Below are positions 46,624 through 55,384 of a stretch of DNA of 64,000 nucleotides, piece by piece. The number at the start of each line of letters is the position of its first letter. Positions within the stretch are counted from its first letter, which is position 1. The notes under the pieces were generated by a model. That model saw nothing but the letters and a program-made list of their open reading frames with translations, was not told the origin of the DNA and did not search any database. The DNA lies in NCBI RefSeq assembly GCF_030151085.1, contig NZ_JASLER010000094.1:50618-114617 (forward strand). Direction: 5' to 3'. This stretch comes from Bacteroides sp. Its GTDB lineage: Bacteria > Bacteroidota > Bacteroidia > Bacteroidales > Bacteroidaceae. Position numbers and translations under genes: made by a program.

Positions 46624-48174
46624 CTACTCTACAATCCACTTTTCAATATTACGAGTCTTCATGCTGAAGTTCACTCCTATTTTAAAGAGAGTACGTCCGT
46701 CAGCCTCAAAAGGTACGGCATAATGCTTTTCATTGATTTGCTGCAACGCCTCTTCGGCAGTACCTTCCAACTTGAACTCCATGATATAAATGTATTTATC
46801 GGTGCGCAAAACAAGATCTATTCTGCCTTGCGAAGTATGATACTCCACATTCACATAGAAACCAAGCAATTTGAACACGATAAAAAGCACGTTTTGATAA
46901 TGAAGTTCCAAATCACGTACTATTTCATAAGGTGTATCGGCAAAGAAACTTTGAAGACGATGAAAGAAGGAGTTGTAATCGCCAAGTTCCACCTCACGGG
47001 CAAAACTCTGTATTTCAAAAGGAGCCTCTATCTTATTTATATGGGTATAGAAAGGCAGCAAAAAACGGACAAAACCTTCTTCTACCTCGCGGTTTGGAAA
47101 GCCCAAACTATAGATACCGAAGCGCTCATCATACTTCTTTATTGTCAGATACCCACTTTGATAAATCACCGGAATGGGATTCGTCGATTCCGAATCGATA
47201 CTGTTCAAGACTTGGGCGTCGGTTGCCTCATGTGCCATACGCTCCAAGTTATAATGATGCTTTCTCAGTAACTTCACCAAATAAGTAGGCGTACCCGTCT
47301 CAAACCAATAACTACCGAACTCCTTGCGATCAAAAGCATTGAGCAAACTAAATGGATTATAAATACCGATGGAGTTATGCGTAAAATGATAACCGTCGTA
47401 ATACTCCCTCAACTTATCACAAATTTCGTCGTACGTCATACCTTGCGCATCGGCAAACTCATGCAATTCATCTTCCAAATTTTCGTGCAGTTCCTTGTCA
47501 CTGATACCACAGATATCAATGTATTTATTCCACATCGAAATATCATTCAAATTATTCAAGTCGCTGAACACACTCACCTTTCCGAATTTAGTAACCCCGG
47601 TCAGTATAGCAAACTGGATGCAGCCATCCATTGTCTTCAATACACCATAGAAAGATTTCAAAGTATCGCGAAATTCTTTCTGCAATGCCTCGTTACCGAT
47701 AGCTTGCAACATAGGTTTATCATATTCATCCACAAGAATGACTACCATTTGTCCCGACTGCTCGCAAGCCCGCTTCACGATGCCTGAAAAACGCATACCA
47801 AAGGATTTTTCCCACGGTTCGGAACCATAAATCTGTTCCCAATCAGACAATGCACCGTTCAACTTGTTTTCCAAACTCTCCGGCGTGTCATACCTTTCCG
47901 TATTCAAGTCCAAATGCAGCACCGGATGCTTTATCCAATCCTTCTCCAGTTTCTCCATCGCCAACCCCTCAAAGAGTTCCTTCTTTCCTTGAAAGTAAGC
48001 ATCGAGGGTAGAAATGAGCAGACTTTTGCCGAAACGGCGAGGACGGCTTAGAAAATAATAACTGCCTGTCTTCACCATTTTATAAATCAAAGCAGTTTTA
48101 TCGACATAAAAATAACCGCTTTTGCGAATCTTCTCAAAATTCTGAATACCGATCGGATAAATCTTGTCACTCAT
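46624..48174 (-). CDS. AAA-ATPase / PD-(D/E)XK nuclease-family protein (DUF1703 type)
   Basis: A 516-aa protein with an N-terminal AAA-ATPase_like domain (FYVDKTALIYKMV, P-loop SRPRRFGKSLLIS, VILVDEYDKPM Walker B) and a C-terminal PD-(D/E)XK nuclease-like domain (GRIDLVLRTDKYIYIMEFKL). This is a highly expanded family in Bacteroides with no settled function. It has its own promoter candidate and terminator and lies between the DGR target and the TR, so it looks like an independent insertion and not a DGR component. The start at 48174 (MSDKIYP) matches the family; an ATG three codons earlier exists. Confidence 0.9.
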   Translation of the reverse strand: MSDKIYPIGIQNFEKIRKSGYFYVDKTALIYKMVKTGSYYFLSRPRRFGKSLLISTLDAYFQGKKELFEGLAMEKLEKDWIKHPVLHLDLNTERYDTPESLENKLNGALSDWEQIYGSEPWEKSFGMRFSGIVKRACEQSGQMVVILVDEYDKPMLQAIGNEALQKEFRDTLKSFYGVLKTMDGCIQFAILTGVTKFGKVSVFSDLNNLNDISMWNKYIDICGISDKELHENLEDELHEFADAQGMTYDEICDKLREYYDGYHFTHNSIGIYNPFSLLNAFDRKEFGSYWFETGTPTYLVKLLRKHHYNLERMAHEATDAQVLNSIDSESTNPIPVIYQSGYLTIKKYDERFGIYSLGFPNREVEEGFVRFLLPFYTHINKIEAPFEIQSFAREVELGDYNSFFHRLQSFFADTPYEIVRDLELHYQNVLFIVFKLLGFYVNVEYHTSQGRIDLVLRTDKYIYIMEFKLEGTAEEALQQINEKHYAVPFEADGRTLFKIGVNFSMKTRNIEKWIVE

Positions 48175-48214
48175 CATATACACCTTTATTGATTCTTCAA
48201 CTCTTTCACTCCGA

Positions 48215-48222
48215 CAAAGTTA
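48215..48222 (-). promoter_or_regulatory. Candidate -7 element of the AAA-ATPase gene
   Basis: Minus-strand TAACTTTG, 41 bp upstream of the start, fits TAnnTTTG. Confidence 0.5.
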
Positions 48223-48340
48223 CTCATTCCTCAGAACAATCACAAGCTATATAATAAAAGAAATGATTATCCACAAAGATACACATCTCTCGTTATAATT
48301 TTCTCTACTTGTACCATAATGTCAAAGAACACTTTTTTCG

Positions 48341-48387
48341 ACCGCCTCACGGCGGTTTTAGACTTGGGGGCTTTAAATGCCCCCAAG
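48341..48387 (-). other. Two GC-rich hairpins after the target gene
   Basis: CTTGGGGGC / GCCCCCAAG (48363-48387) and ACCGCC / GGCGGT (48341-48356) lie about 35-80 bp past the target-gene stop. Neither has a T-tract on the target's strand, so they may be RNA stabilisers, or parts of the DGR target recognition region. The second could act as a plus-strand stem. Confidence 0.5.
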
Positions 48388-48419
48388 AAATAAATCAAAT
48401 GAAACAAATAAATCGAATA

Positions 48420-48436
48420 GCGTCACTCTGTGACGC
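48420..48436 (-). repeat. DGR target hairpin just past the VR
   Basis: GCGTCAC TCT GTGACGC: a perfect 7-bp stem with 3-nt loop, spanning the target stop codon and starting exactly 4 bp beyond the VR end. In the Bordetella phage DGR a DNA hairpin 4 bp past the VR is required for target recognition. The TR has no such hairpin, as expected. Confidence 0.8.
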
Positions 48437-50906
48437 TGGATTCTTGGACGCAGCGCACGGGGAACGCGTCCGACCGGAAGGTGCTGTTCACCGGGCTCAC
48501 CCAACCAATGTACGTGCCCAGAAACCCACCGTACTGCGAACTCGCCTGAAACGGTGCTGACGACCACGCATAGCAACCATAGCCAACGTTGCACACCTGC
48601 CCATTGCCGCCGTAGCGATAGCCGGCCGCCGGGTAGAAGGCCATGTCACCCGTACCAACACCACTCACGTAATAACGACGACCGAAAACACCGGAAGCAG
48701 GAACAAGCATAAAACCCTTTCCGTCACCATCTGCATAATTAGCCTTATCCGCAACGGGACAATTATAATAATCAGTATTACTTGTATTATAATCCGTTAT
48801 CGCAGTCGCTTCGCCCGTATTAGTCGTAGTAAAGTTTGTCCATGTATCCTGAGGAGGCATGCACCAACCGGGAGGGCAAGGATCATAAATAGTTTTCCCT
48901 GTGAACTTAGTATCTAAACGCAAACTGGTCTTATTATCCGTGAACTGACCACCCCACAATTTATTAGAAACAACCCAGGCGGAAGTAGGATCAGCTTTAC
49001 TTGCTGTAAAATTGGCAGGATGCGCACCATAAATCCAATTATATGACGGATTAGTTCCGTCACCACCATTTGCGCTTTTGTCATTATCATCACGCAATAT
49101 AAATATCAACGGATGTTTCATCGCATACGTTATTATTCCTTGGGCATCTGTTGAAACATTTATATTCTTTACTTGATAAGCACTACCCCTCAAAGTAGCG
49201 GCAGTCAATTTATTTCCTTCTTTATCAAAGACATCCACAATTTCAGAATTATTATCAGACCTTCTTTCTCTAGTACTTGCCGTAGGAAACGGATCTTTAC
49301 GACCGAATTGATAATATAAACCAAAAGTCTTGGTAACATCATCTGTATTGGAAGGAGTGTTACTTGCTGAACCCAAATCACGGTCCATCATCACCAAATC
49401 ACGCGAAGCAGTTGTAAAACCATCCCAATAAAGGGTAGGACTCATTCCATGCCTCAACCTTGTCTTATAAGTCTGCACATGATCTCTTGAGAGCCCTGCC
49501 AAGTCGAAAGAAGTTTTCCATATATGCCAGCTCCAAAGTGCTTCAGCATCACCCGGATTTGCTTTCACAGCAAGCACAGCATTCCCTTCCTCCAAATTCC
49601 CCGTCTTAAATGTCACATAGCCACTTGCCGACCATCCCACATATTCTATTACACCCCCATGTTTACCAGTTTCCCATACTAATTCAGCTGCTCCCGGAGA
49701 TATTTTCATATCCGCTGAGCCTACGCCCTCAGGCAATGTAGTGACATCCGTCTTAGTAGAGCCATTTCCGCGAATTGTACCTTTAAACCGGTACCATTTT
49801 CCCGTTGAATTTACCAGATAGCTATTAGCAGTTACCGATTTACCGGCTGCATCCACACTCAAATCTTGTCCCACCATGACGCGCGCATCTGCCAGGTTAG
49901 TACCCTTGATTGCAGCACTCACATTATATTTCGTATTGCGCACCACGTCAAAGTTATTAGCATCTGCGGCAGCTCCCAGATAGATGGAATATACCACCTC
50001 CCGGACAGTACTCCCCGTAGGCGTATAATTACCTTTTATACAAATATACGTAGCCTTTTCGGGGGCAGTGCCTTCAAAGCGATGAGTCCAATCAGTGGCA
50101 GAAGAAACAGAACCTGTACCCTGCTTATTTTCAGGCATATACCATACCACATTCGTTGCCGTACCTCCGTCATACGAAACCATATCAGACGAAGCTACCT
50201 GTGAATCCACGAACCCCATACGCTTCGGAACATTTCGCAAAGTCACGGAAGTAGCTGTAAATGTGCCATTTGCAGCCGTCAGAGCCAATGTTACTTTGGC
50301 GACTAAACGTGTCAAAGAGACCGACAGTGTAGCACTTACATTGTCAGAGTCAAAATCGGCTGTTCCACACATAGGTAAACAACTATTGGTAGTTATTGAG
50401 CTAGTGTATTCTTGATAACTCTTCTTGAAATTTTCTTCCGTAGCAGAATTCACTTCAAACTTTCCTGTCACATTGCCTACATTGGCCAATACATACACTT
50501 TGCAAGTACCCACACCTGCCATCAGCGATATATTTGCTGTAGCACTCTCCAATGTTTCAGAATACTCTTTATAGGCCAATATACCATCTGACTTGAATTG
50601 AAACACACAAACATTATTTACTATCTTTTCCTGCGCATCAGTCAAATCACCGGTAACCGCACGTGTAGTAGCCCCATCGGAAACAACCACCCTTTCAGCT
50701 CCCAGCACCAAGTTCAGGGCAGACTCTTCTGAACGTGTCACCCCTCCTGCACCCTCCATCGGAGAAGCGTCCAGTGAGAGGCTTACGGCAGTCAGAATAC
50801 CGTCAGGCTTGTCATTGTTTCCGGTAGGCTCACCATCATCGGTACACGAAAACAGCACAAAAGCCATAAAGACAGCAAGCCCTGTTAAACTTCTTTTTTG
50901 TATCAT
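48423..50906 (-). CDS. DGR-diversified pilus/fimbrillin-type lipoprotein adhesin (probable pilus tip)
   Basis: An 827-aa surface lipoprotein. The signal and lipobox are LFSCTDD (Cys about 21). An N-terminal fimbrillin-like region (about 25-340) and a mid-domain are followed by WSWHIWKT and LVMMDRDLGS motifs of the DUF4906/fibrobacter-paralogous type, and a C-terminal lectin-like fold ending RCVQES. Residues about 759-822 are the VR. Nine residues there differ from the TR (Asn to Tyr, Gly, Ser, Phe or Asp; Tyr to Cys). It is the last gene of the pilus operon. By analogy with other DGR targets the VR forms the ligand-binding surface. Confidence 0.9.
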   Translation of the reverse strand: MIQKRSLTGLAVFMAFVLFSCTDDGEPTGNNDKPDGILTAVSLSLDASPMEGAGGVTRSEESALNLVLGAERVVVSDGATTRAVTGDLTDAQEKIVNNVCVFQFKSDGILAYKEYSETLESATANISLMAGVGTCKVYVLANVGNVTGKFEVNSATEENFKKSYQEYTSSITTNSCLPMCGTADFDSDNVSATLSVSLTRLVAKVTLALTAANGTFTATSVTLRNVPKRMGFVDSQVASSDMVSYDGGTATNVVWYMPENKQGTGSVSSATDWTHRFEGTAPEKATYICIKGNYTPTGSTVREVVYSIYLGAAADANNFDVVRNTKYNVSAAIKGTNLADARVMVGQDLSVDAAGKSVTANSYLVNSTGKWYRFKGTIRGNGSTKTDVTTLPEGVGSADMKISPGAAELVWETGKHGGVIEYVGWSASGYVTFKTGNLEEGNAVLAVKANPGDAEALWSWHIWKTSFDLAGLSRDHVQTYKTRLRHGMSPTLYWDGFTTASRDLVMMDRDLGSASNTPSNTDDVTKTFGLYYQFGRKDPFPTASTRERRSDNNSEIVDVFDKEGNKLTAATLRGSAYQVKNINVSTDAQGIITYAMKHPLIFILRDDNDKSANGGDGTNPSYNWIYGAHPANFTASKADPTSAWVVSNKLWGGQFTDNKTSLRLDTKFTGKTIYDPCPPGWCMPPQDTWTNFTTTNTGEATAITDYNTSNTDYYNCPVADKANYADGDGKGFMLVPASGVFGRRYYVSGVGTGDMAFYPAAGYRYGGNGQVCNVGYGCYAWSSAPFQASSQYGGFLGTYIGWVSPVNSTFRSDAFPVRCVQESSVTE
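48441..48632 (-). repeat. DGR variable repeat (VR)
   Basis: 192 bp at the 3' end of the target gene, matching the TR except at 14 adenine-templated positions. 3' of the last variable site, 30 bp are identical to the TR, the expected initiation-of-mutagenic-homing region. Homology ends sharply at 48441 on the 3' side and in the PAAGY region on the 5' side. Confidence 0.96.
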
Positions 50907-50955
50907 TCCTGTCTATTTTAAATTATATACTAAGTAATACATTCATATTTTATTT

Positions 50956-52179
50956 CTATGGAAGATCATCTTCCGCTACCGGAGTATTCAAATCCTGATT
51001 TGTCCAGTCTCCCGGAGAAAGCGAACCGTTTTCACCGCCACCCGTATCCGAAGGAATATCATGGCTCCCCCACGACAAAGCATCTTCCAACACCAATCCC
51101 GGATAGTCGCCTATAGCACCGTTCCAGTTCTCCTCATCAGCTTTCCATCCTCCTATAATCACAGGTGTATCTCCACTTCCGCCCATCAGCGCATCCAAGT
51201 CTACATTTTTCCACTCACCTATCACCACTTCAATAGTGGGAGTTCCCGGATCACCCATAGACACATCGTTATCTTCGGTTCCCGCCCATTCAGTCACTTT
51301 CAATTCCAATTGCACACTACCACCCTTCATCTTTACCGTAAACGTATAATGCGTACCTTCCGCAAAAACCAGATCGGCAGGAAGGTCAGCTTCCAGTTCT
51401 GTGTCTGCCAATCCATTGAAAGCAACTTTCATTTTGAATTTAAAAGCACCTGCCTTCCGGGGCAATACAATCGTAGCGGCTTTCCTGTCATAGGGAGTAT
51501 TATCTGCATCCGGACATGTAAAACTATTTCCAGCCAAAGATATTTCCGTATCGAGTGCTATCCCCTCCAACGAGAGCTTACTATCACTTAGCGAGGTTGT
51601 TAGAGGGGCATGTGTCAGATTCGTCAAACCTGCCGATTTGATAGCCACCGAAGTGACATTCTGGTATTTGGGCGAAAGGGCAAAGGTCAGCATTGTACAA
51701 TGACGCTTCAACATAGCAAGGTCTACACTCTGCTTTTCTTCAGTCACCGTCACCGCAGGAGTGAATGATGTAGCGTAATCCGTACCATGATTTACAGAGA
51801 CGGTGCATGTCTTACCTTCTCCCGAACCATCCGTACGGGTCACTGACAAATTTGGCGTCAATGCGTAGAAGTCGTAGGTACCCTTACGTAAAAGTAAAGG
51901 AGTGCCGGTAGCGGACAAAGTACCATTGTCACCACCCGCTCGGTATTCAGCCTCCCCCATATATTCATCCTTTGACAAATCGGGATCAGTACCTTCACGC
52001 CGAAAAGCTAGAATACGTATCATCCTATCGTTTTCCAGCAGTACACCGGCACGTGTCGTAGTTACTTCCGTACCGATTCCTGCCACAGAAAACTCTACGG
52101 TAAACGTATCTTTTTCCGGTATCAGCAACTCGCTTTCGGTACATGAACCGAACAGCAAAGCTACCAACAAGTATTTCAT
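50956..52179 (-). CDS. Fimbrillin-family lipoprotein
   Basis: A 407-aa lipoprotein with lipobox LLFGSC (Cys about 13 from the start at 52179; an ATG five codons earlier is possible). It has a fimbrillin/Mfa-like core (about 30-300, with TVEFSVAGIGTEVTTTRAG, an Arg-containing cleavage-like segment TTRAGV) and a C-terminal Gly/Trp-rich tail of repeated 'W...NW' units. Such pilins are exported as lipoproteins, processed at Arg and assembled by donor-strand exchange. It precedes the DGR target by 49 bp and is probably an accessory or tip-adaptor pilin. Confidence 0.82.
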   Translation of the reverse strand: MKYLLVALLFGSCTESELLIPEKDTFTVEFSVAGIGTEVTTTRAGVLLENDRMIRILAFRREGTDPDLSKDEYMGEAEYRAGGDNGTLSATGTPLLLRKGTYDFYALTPNLSVTRTDGSGEGKTCTVSVNHGTDYATSFTPAVTVTEEKQSVDLAMLKRHCTMLTFALSPKYQNVTSVAIKSAGLTNLTHAPLTTSLSDSKLSLEGIALDTEISLAGNSFTCPDADNTPYDRKAATIVLPRKAGAFKFKMKVAFNGLADTELEADLPADLVFAEGTHYTFTVKMKGGSVQLELKVTEWAGTEDNDVSMGDPGTPTIEVVIGEWKNVDLDALMGGSGDTPVIIGGWKADEENWNGAIGDYPGLVLEDALSWGSHDIPSDTGGGENGSLSPGDWTNQDLNTPVAEDDLP

Positions 52180-52218
52180 CCCTTTACATTTCATAAATAC
52201 TATAAGCAGTGTGTACTT

Positions 52219-53268
52219 TTAAATAATCACCTCACCCGGAGCCGTACCTGTTTTCCATTCTTCAATGGTCACATTAGGAACAATTTCGGTAGAAGTGAAT
52301 TTCAAAGTGATAACGTAAGAGCTGCTTTTCAAATAACCGGCAGCAAGCGTTATTTCTTTGGCATCCGAAGCGGCTCCCTTTTCCATGACAATTTCGAGCG
52401 TAATCTTCGCATCGGCAGCAGCAGCAACCGGAGCAAACATGGCATATCCGGCAAGTACAGCATTATTTCCACTCTCACTTTTCACACCAAGCGCCAATGG
52501 GTTCGAATCGCCGTAAGCAGAAGCACCTTGCATGATCTCCGTATTATCCGTAGGCTTCTTCTTTACCAAATCCAAATCATCTGTACCATTGAAAACCACA
52601 GTAGCATTTGTTTCTGCATTGGCAGTCGAAGGATCGGGAAGCGTAACCACACAACCCTGCTTTTTGCCTTTGATCTTTATAGATTTTATACCGCCCCAAG
52701 CAGTGTTTGCAGCAGCATCAGCCGCATAAGCCTGCACACTGATTTGGGTCAATACATGCTCAAAAGTGATTGCACTGACTTGAGTAGTCTTGTTACCTTC
52801 TTTCAATTTCGTCACCATTATATCGGTAGAGCCGTCAATGGCGCCGAAAGTCACGGTTTTGGCGGAAGCGTCATAAGTACCGCTTTGCGGATACCAGCCA
52901 ATCAATTTACTACTTTTCCCGTTAGCAAGATAATAAGCCTTCGGAGTGAAACTCAATGGAGTGTTAGTCCCATCATAGTCCACCGTTCCGATTAGTCTTG
53001 TAGCATCATACGCAGCCGGATAAGCCGGAGTACTTCCTGCCTTGTCTGCCCGTGCGAAATGTACAGCCAGATCTGCTTTTAATGTTTTATCAATCATTCC
53101 GTCTCCACGTGTCACGGGTGAAGCCTCTGATAGAATACCGGTATTCATGCGAATTTCCACCGGTTCTTGCTGTTTGCTTTCAACAATCTCCGTTACATCC
53201 GACGAACAAGCGGTAAATATCAACGGTAAAACACTACCGATATATAATATCCATTTATTCAGTTTCAT
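52219..53268 (-). CDS. Fimbrillin-family lipoprotein
   Basis: A 349-aa lipoprotein, lipobox IFTACSS, with the fimbrillin-like fold (PF13149-type; VEIRMNTGILSEASPVTRGD containing a candidate Arg-processing site, FTPKAYYLANGKSSKLIGWY, and a C-terminal strand YVITLKF). The start at 53268 gives the signal peptide. It is one of several related pilin-like genes in the operon, spaced by tens of bp. Its relative the 338-aa protein upstream shares the same layout. Confidence 0.85.
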   Translation of the reverse strand: MKLNKWILYIGSVLPLIFTACSSDVTEIVESKQQEPVEIRMNTGILSEASPVTRGDGMIDKTLKADLAVHFARADKAGSTPAYPAAYDATRLIGTVDYDGTNTPLSFTPKAYYLANGKSSKLIGWYPQSGTYDASAKTVTFGAIDGSTDIMVTKLKEGNKTTQVSAITFEHVLTQISVQAYAADAAANTAWGGIKSIKIKGKKQGCVVTLPDPSTANAETNATVVFNGTDDLDLVKKKPTDNTEIMQGASAYGDSNPLALGVKSESGNNAVLAGYAMFAPVAAAADAKITLEIVMEKGAASDAKEITLAAGYLKSSSYVITLKFTSTEIVPNVTIEEWKTGTAPGEVII

Positions 53269-53287
53269 ATCTTTAGTCTTTTGAATG

Positions 53288-54304
53288 TTATTGAATAGTT
53301 TCATTTCCCCCACCGTCAGTTGTCCATTCCTGAACAGTAGCCAATGCTTTGATTTCCGTGGCCTTGAAAGTCAGGGTCACCACAAATTTCTTTCCTTGCG
53401 TATCCGAGTCGTAAGCCCCACCACCAGCGGTCTTCTTCAAATGCACAGGCACTGATATTCCCTCTGTTGCAGCATTAGCTGTTTTCACCAGTAAAGTGTA
53501 GTCACTGCTTCCGGTGGCAATCACCGGAGAAACCATAGAATAAGCAACTTCCTCACCTGCCGTTGTCAGAACAACCGTTTGACCGGCAAATGCCGCTTCT
53601 GGAGTAGCAGCTAATTTCCAGAATTTAAACGAATTATCACTTACCGGACTAGAGAAAGCTGATCCGGTCGCTGCTACCCCCGTAGCCAATGTTACTTCCA
53701 CTTTTGCATTCGGGTTATTAGAGCCGCCCGCTTTAGCCAAAGTTATGTCTGTCAGCTTTCCCCATGAGTCGATTGCAGCCTGATTTTCCGCAACAACCTT
53801 TATTACCAGTTGTGTCAGCAAGTGTTTAAAAGCAAGCGTCTGAAACGTGCCTCCTTTGGCTGCATCCTTAGTCGAGCTAACCTCTGCCGCAGCCATTACA
53901 TCTTTGCTCCCGTCAAAAGTAAAAGTCGTTGTAGTAGTTTGCGAAGCAGCCCAGGCAGTACTCGGATACAAACCACAGAAATAAACCGTACTATTATCCG
54001 CCGGATAATACTTTGCCGTAGCAAAACCGGCAGCCGTAGTCCCATTGTCACTGAAAGTCATGGCATCATCCGCATAAGTAGTTGTATAATTCCCTTGGGT
54101 TTTGGATGCCAGTACCCTTGCCGTCAATGTATTTCCACTACCTATCTCTCCTTCAAACGGAGCACGTGTCACAGCCTCTACCGACAAAGCAGAAGACTTT
54201 AACTTAATTTCTACAGTCTCATCGGAACGGGACTCCAGAATTTCACCCTGTGTGCAACCCGTCATAGCTACTATGGCAAGAAGCGAAAATAAAATCTTTT
54301 TCAT
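53288..54304 (-). CDS. Fimbrillin-family lipoprotein
   Basis: A 338-aa lipoprotein, lipobox AMTGCTQ, with a fimbrillin-like fold (IKLKSSALSVEAVTRAPFEG with the TRAP processing-like site, STVYFCGLYPSTAWAA, and the C-terminal TLTFKATEI). The start at 54304 is chosen for the signal peptide. It ends 19 bp before the next pilin gene. It is probably a structural or accessory pilin. Confidence 0.85.
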   Translation of the reverse strand: MKKILFSLLAIVAMTGCTQGEILESRSDETVEIKLKSSALSVEAVTRAPFEGEIGSGNTLTARVLASKTQGNYTTTYADDAMTFSDNGTTAAGFATAKYYPADNSTVYFCGLYPSTAWAASQTTTTTFTFDGSKDVMAAAEVSSTKDAAKGGTFQTLAFKHLLTQLVIKVVAENQAAIDSWGKLTDITLAKAGGSNNPNAKVEVTLATGVAATGSAFSSPVSDNSFKFWKLAATPEAAFAGQTVVLTTAGEEVAYSMVSPVIATGSSDYTLLVKTANAATEGISVPVHLKKTAGGGAYDSDTQGKKFVVTLTFKATEIKALATVQEWTTDGGGNETIQ

Positions 54305-54372
54305 AATCTCAGTATTATATATAAACATTAATATTCCTTATTTTAAACTTCCCGGTTCATCTCATCGTAACC

Positions 54373-55356
54373 TCAGTCTACTGTACCTTCACCGGTTCCA
54401 TCCATTATCCAAGGTGTGACAACTGCCGAAAGTGCAACGGGCGTACGTTCACGGAATTTCAAAGTCACCAAATAAGAGCGACCCGCTGCAAACGTGTTTT
54501 CCCCACCCGTCGGACGTATCACCACATTTGGGAAATCGCCTTTCTTGTCCGTCTTCACCGTTAACTTGAATTCTGCCAGACCAGGTTGCAGCATCACTTC
54601 TCCCGGCAAATTCTGTGGAGCGTCCGATGTCCCCGTTATAGCAACCGGCGCATGTAGTGGAAATGAAATCCCGTCCGAAGGCGTACCCCACACTCCCAAT
54701 TTTCCGGTTTCCAGATTCAGGGTGGAAACGGTATTTACTCCATTAAAGACCAGCCCGGTAACCTGTGTATCAGCAAAGTTCCCCTCATCATCCGTCAATC
54801 GAAAGCGGAGTTGCGTCAGCCGATGGTCAAAAACCAATGGAGCAGGAGAAAGCGTTCGCGACCCCACCACAGGTTGTACCCACATCACGTCTTCCGCTCC
54901 GGTCAGTTTGAAGTGAAGTATCGGAGAAGATTTTGCCGAGGCTTCTACGTAGTTGTCGCCAGTGGTTCCCGCGGCAGCGTAAGGGTGGTAGACGCAGAAC
55001 TTCACGAATCGACCTTCTTCCAGCGGGTAAGCATAAGCGCCTTCCCAAGACAATACCCCGGTAGAAGCATCTATGCCCGATGTGCGTACGTTGCTCATCA
55101 AAAGATTCGTTCCCCACTCGTCCGTGAGGAGTTGCGAAGCCGCGTCGGCATGCTCCGTCACCACTCCATACACGCCTACCTTCTTGCCTACGGCAGAAAG
55201 TCCAGCAAGGTCATTCACAGAAGCCCGGGTATAAATATCAGCCTTTGCCCCCAGCCGTATAAGACCGTCAACATTCAAAGCTTCCTGCTCTGTACAAGCA
55301 CAGAGCAAAAGCCCCGCCAATCCTCCTAAAATCACCTTCAATTTCTTTCTCATCAT
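54373..55356 (-). CDS. Fimbrillin-family lipoprotein
   Basis: A 327-aa lipoprotein, lipobox LLLCACTE, with fimbrillin-like core (IRLGAKADIYTRASVNDLAG containing a TRAS site, AYPLEEGRFVKFCVYHPYAA, and C-terminal YLVTLKFRERTPVAL). It resembles the two pilins that follow it. Together they form a tandem set of pilin-like genes, which in this group often encode alternative or accessory subunits. Confidence 0.85.
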   Translation of the reverse strand: MMRKKLKVILGGLAGLLLCACTEQEALNVDGLIRLGAKADIYTRASVNDLAGLSAVGKKVGVYGVVTEHADAASQLLTDEWGTNLLMSNVRTSGIDASTGVLSWEGAYAYPLEEGRFVKFCVYHPYAAAGTTGDNYVEASAKSSPILHFKLTGAEDVMWVQPVVGSRTLSPAPLVFDHRLTQLRFRLTDDEGNFADTQVTGLVFNGVNTVSTLNLETGKLGVWGTPSDGISFPLHAPVAITGTSDAPQNLPGEVMLQPGLAEFKLTVKTDKKGDFPNVVIRPTGGENTFAAGRSYLVTLKFRERTPVALSAVVTPWIMDGTGEGTVD

Positions 55357-55384
55357 AACTAATCACTTATAACTAATCACTAAT

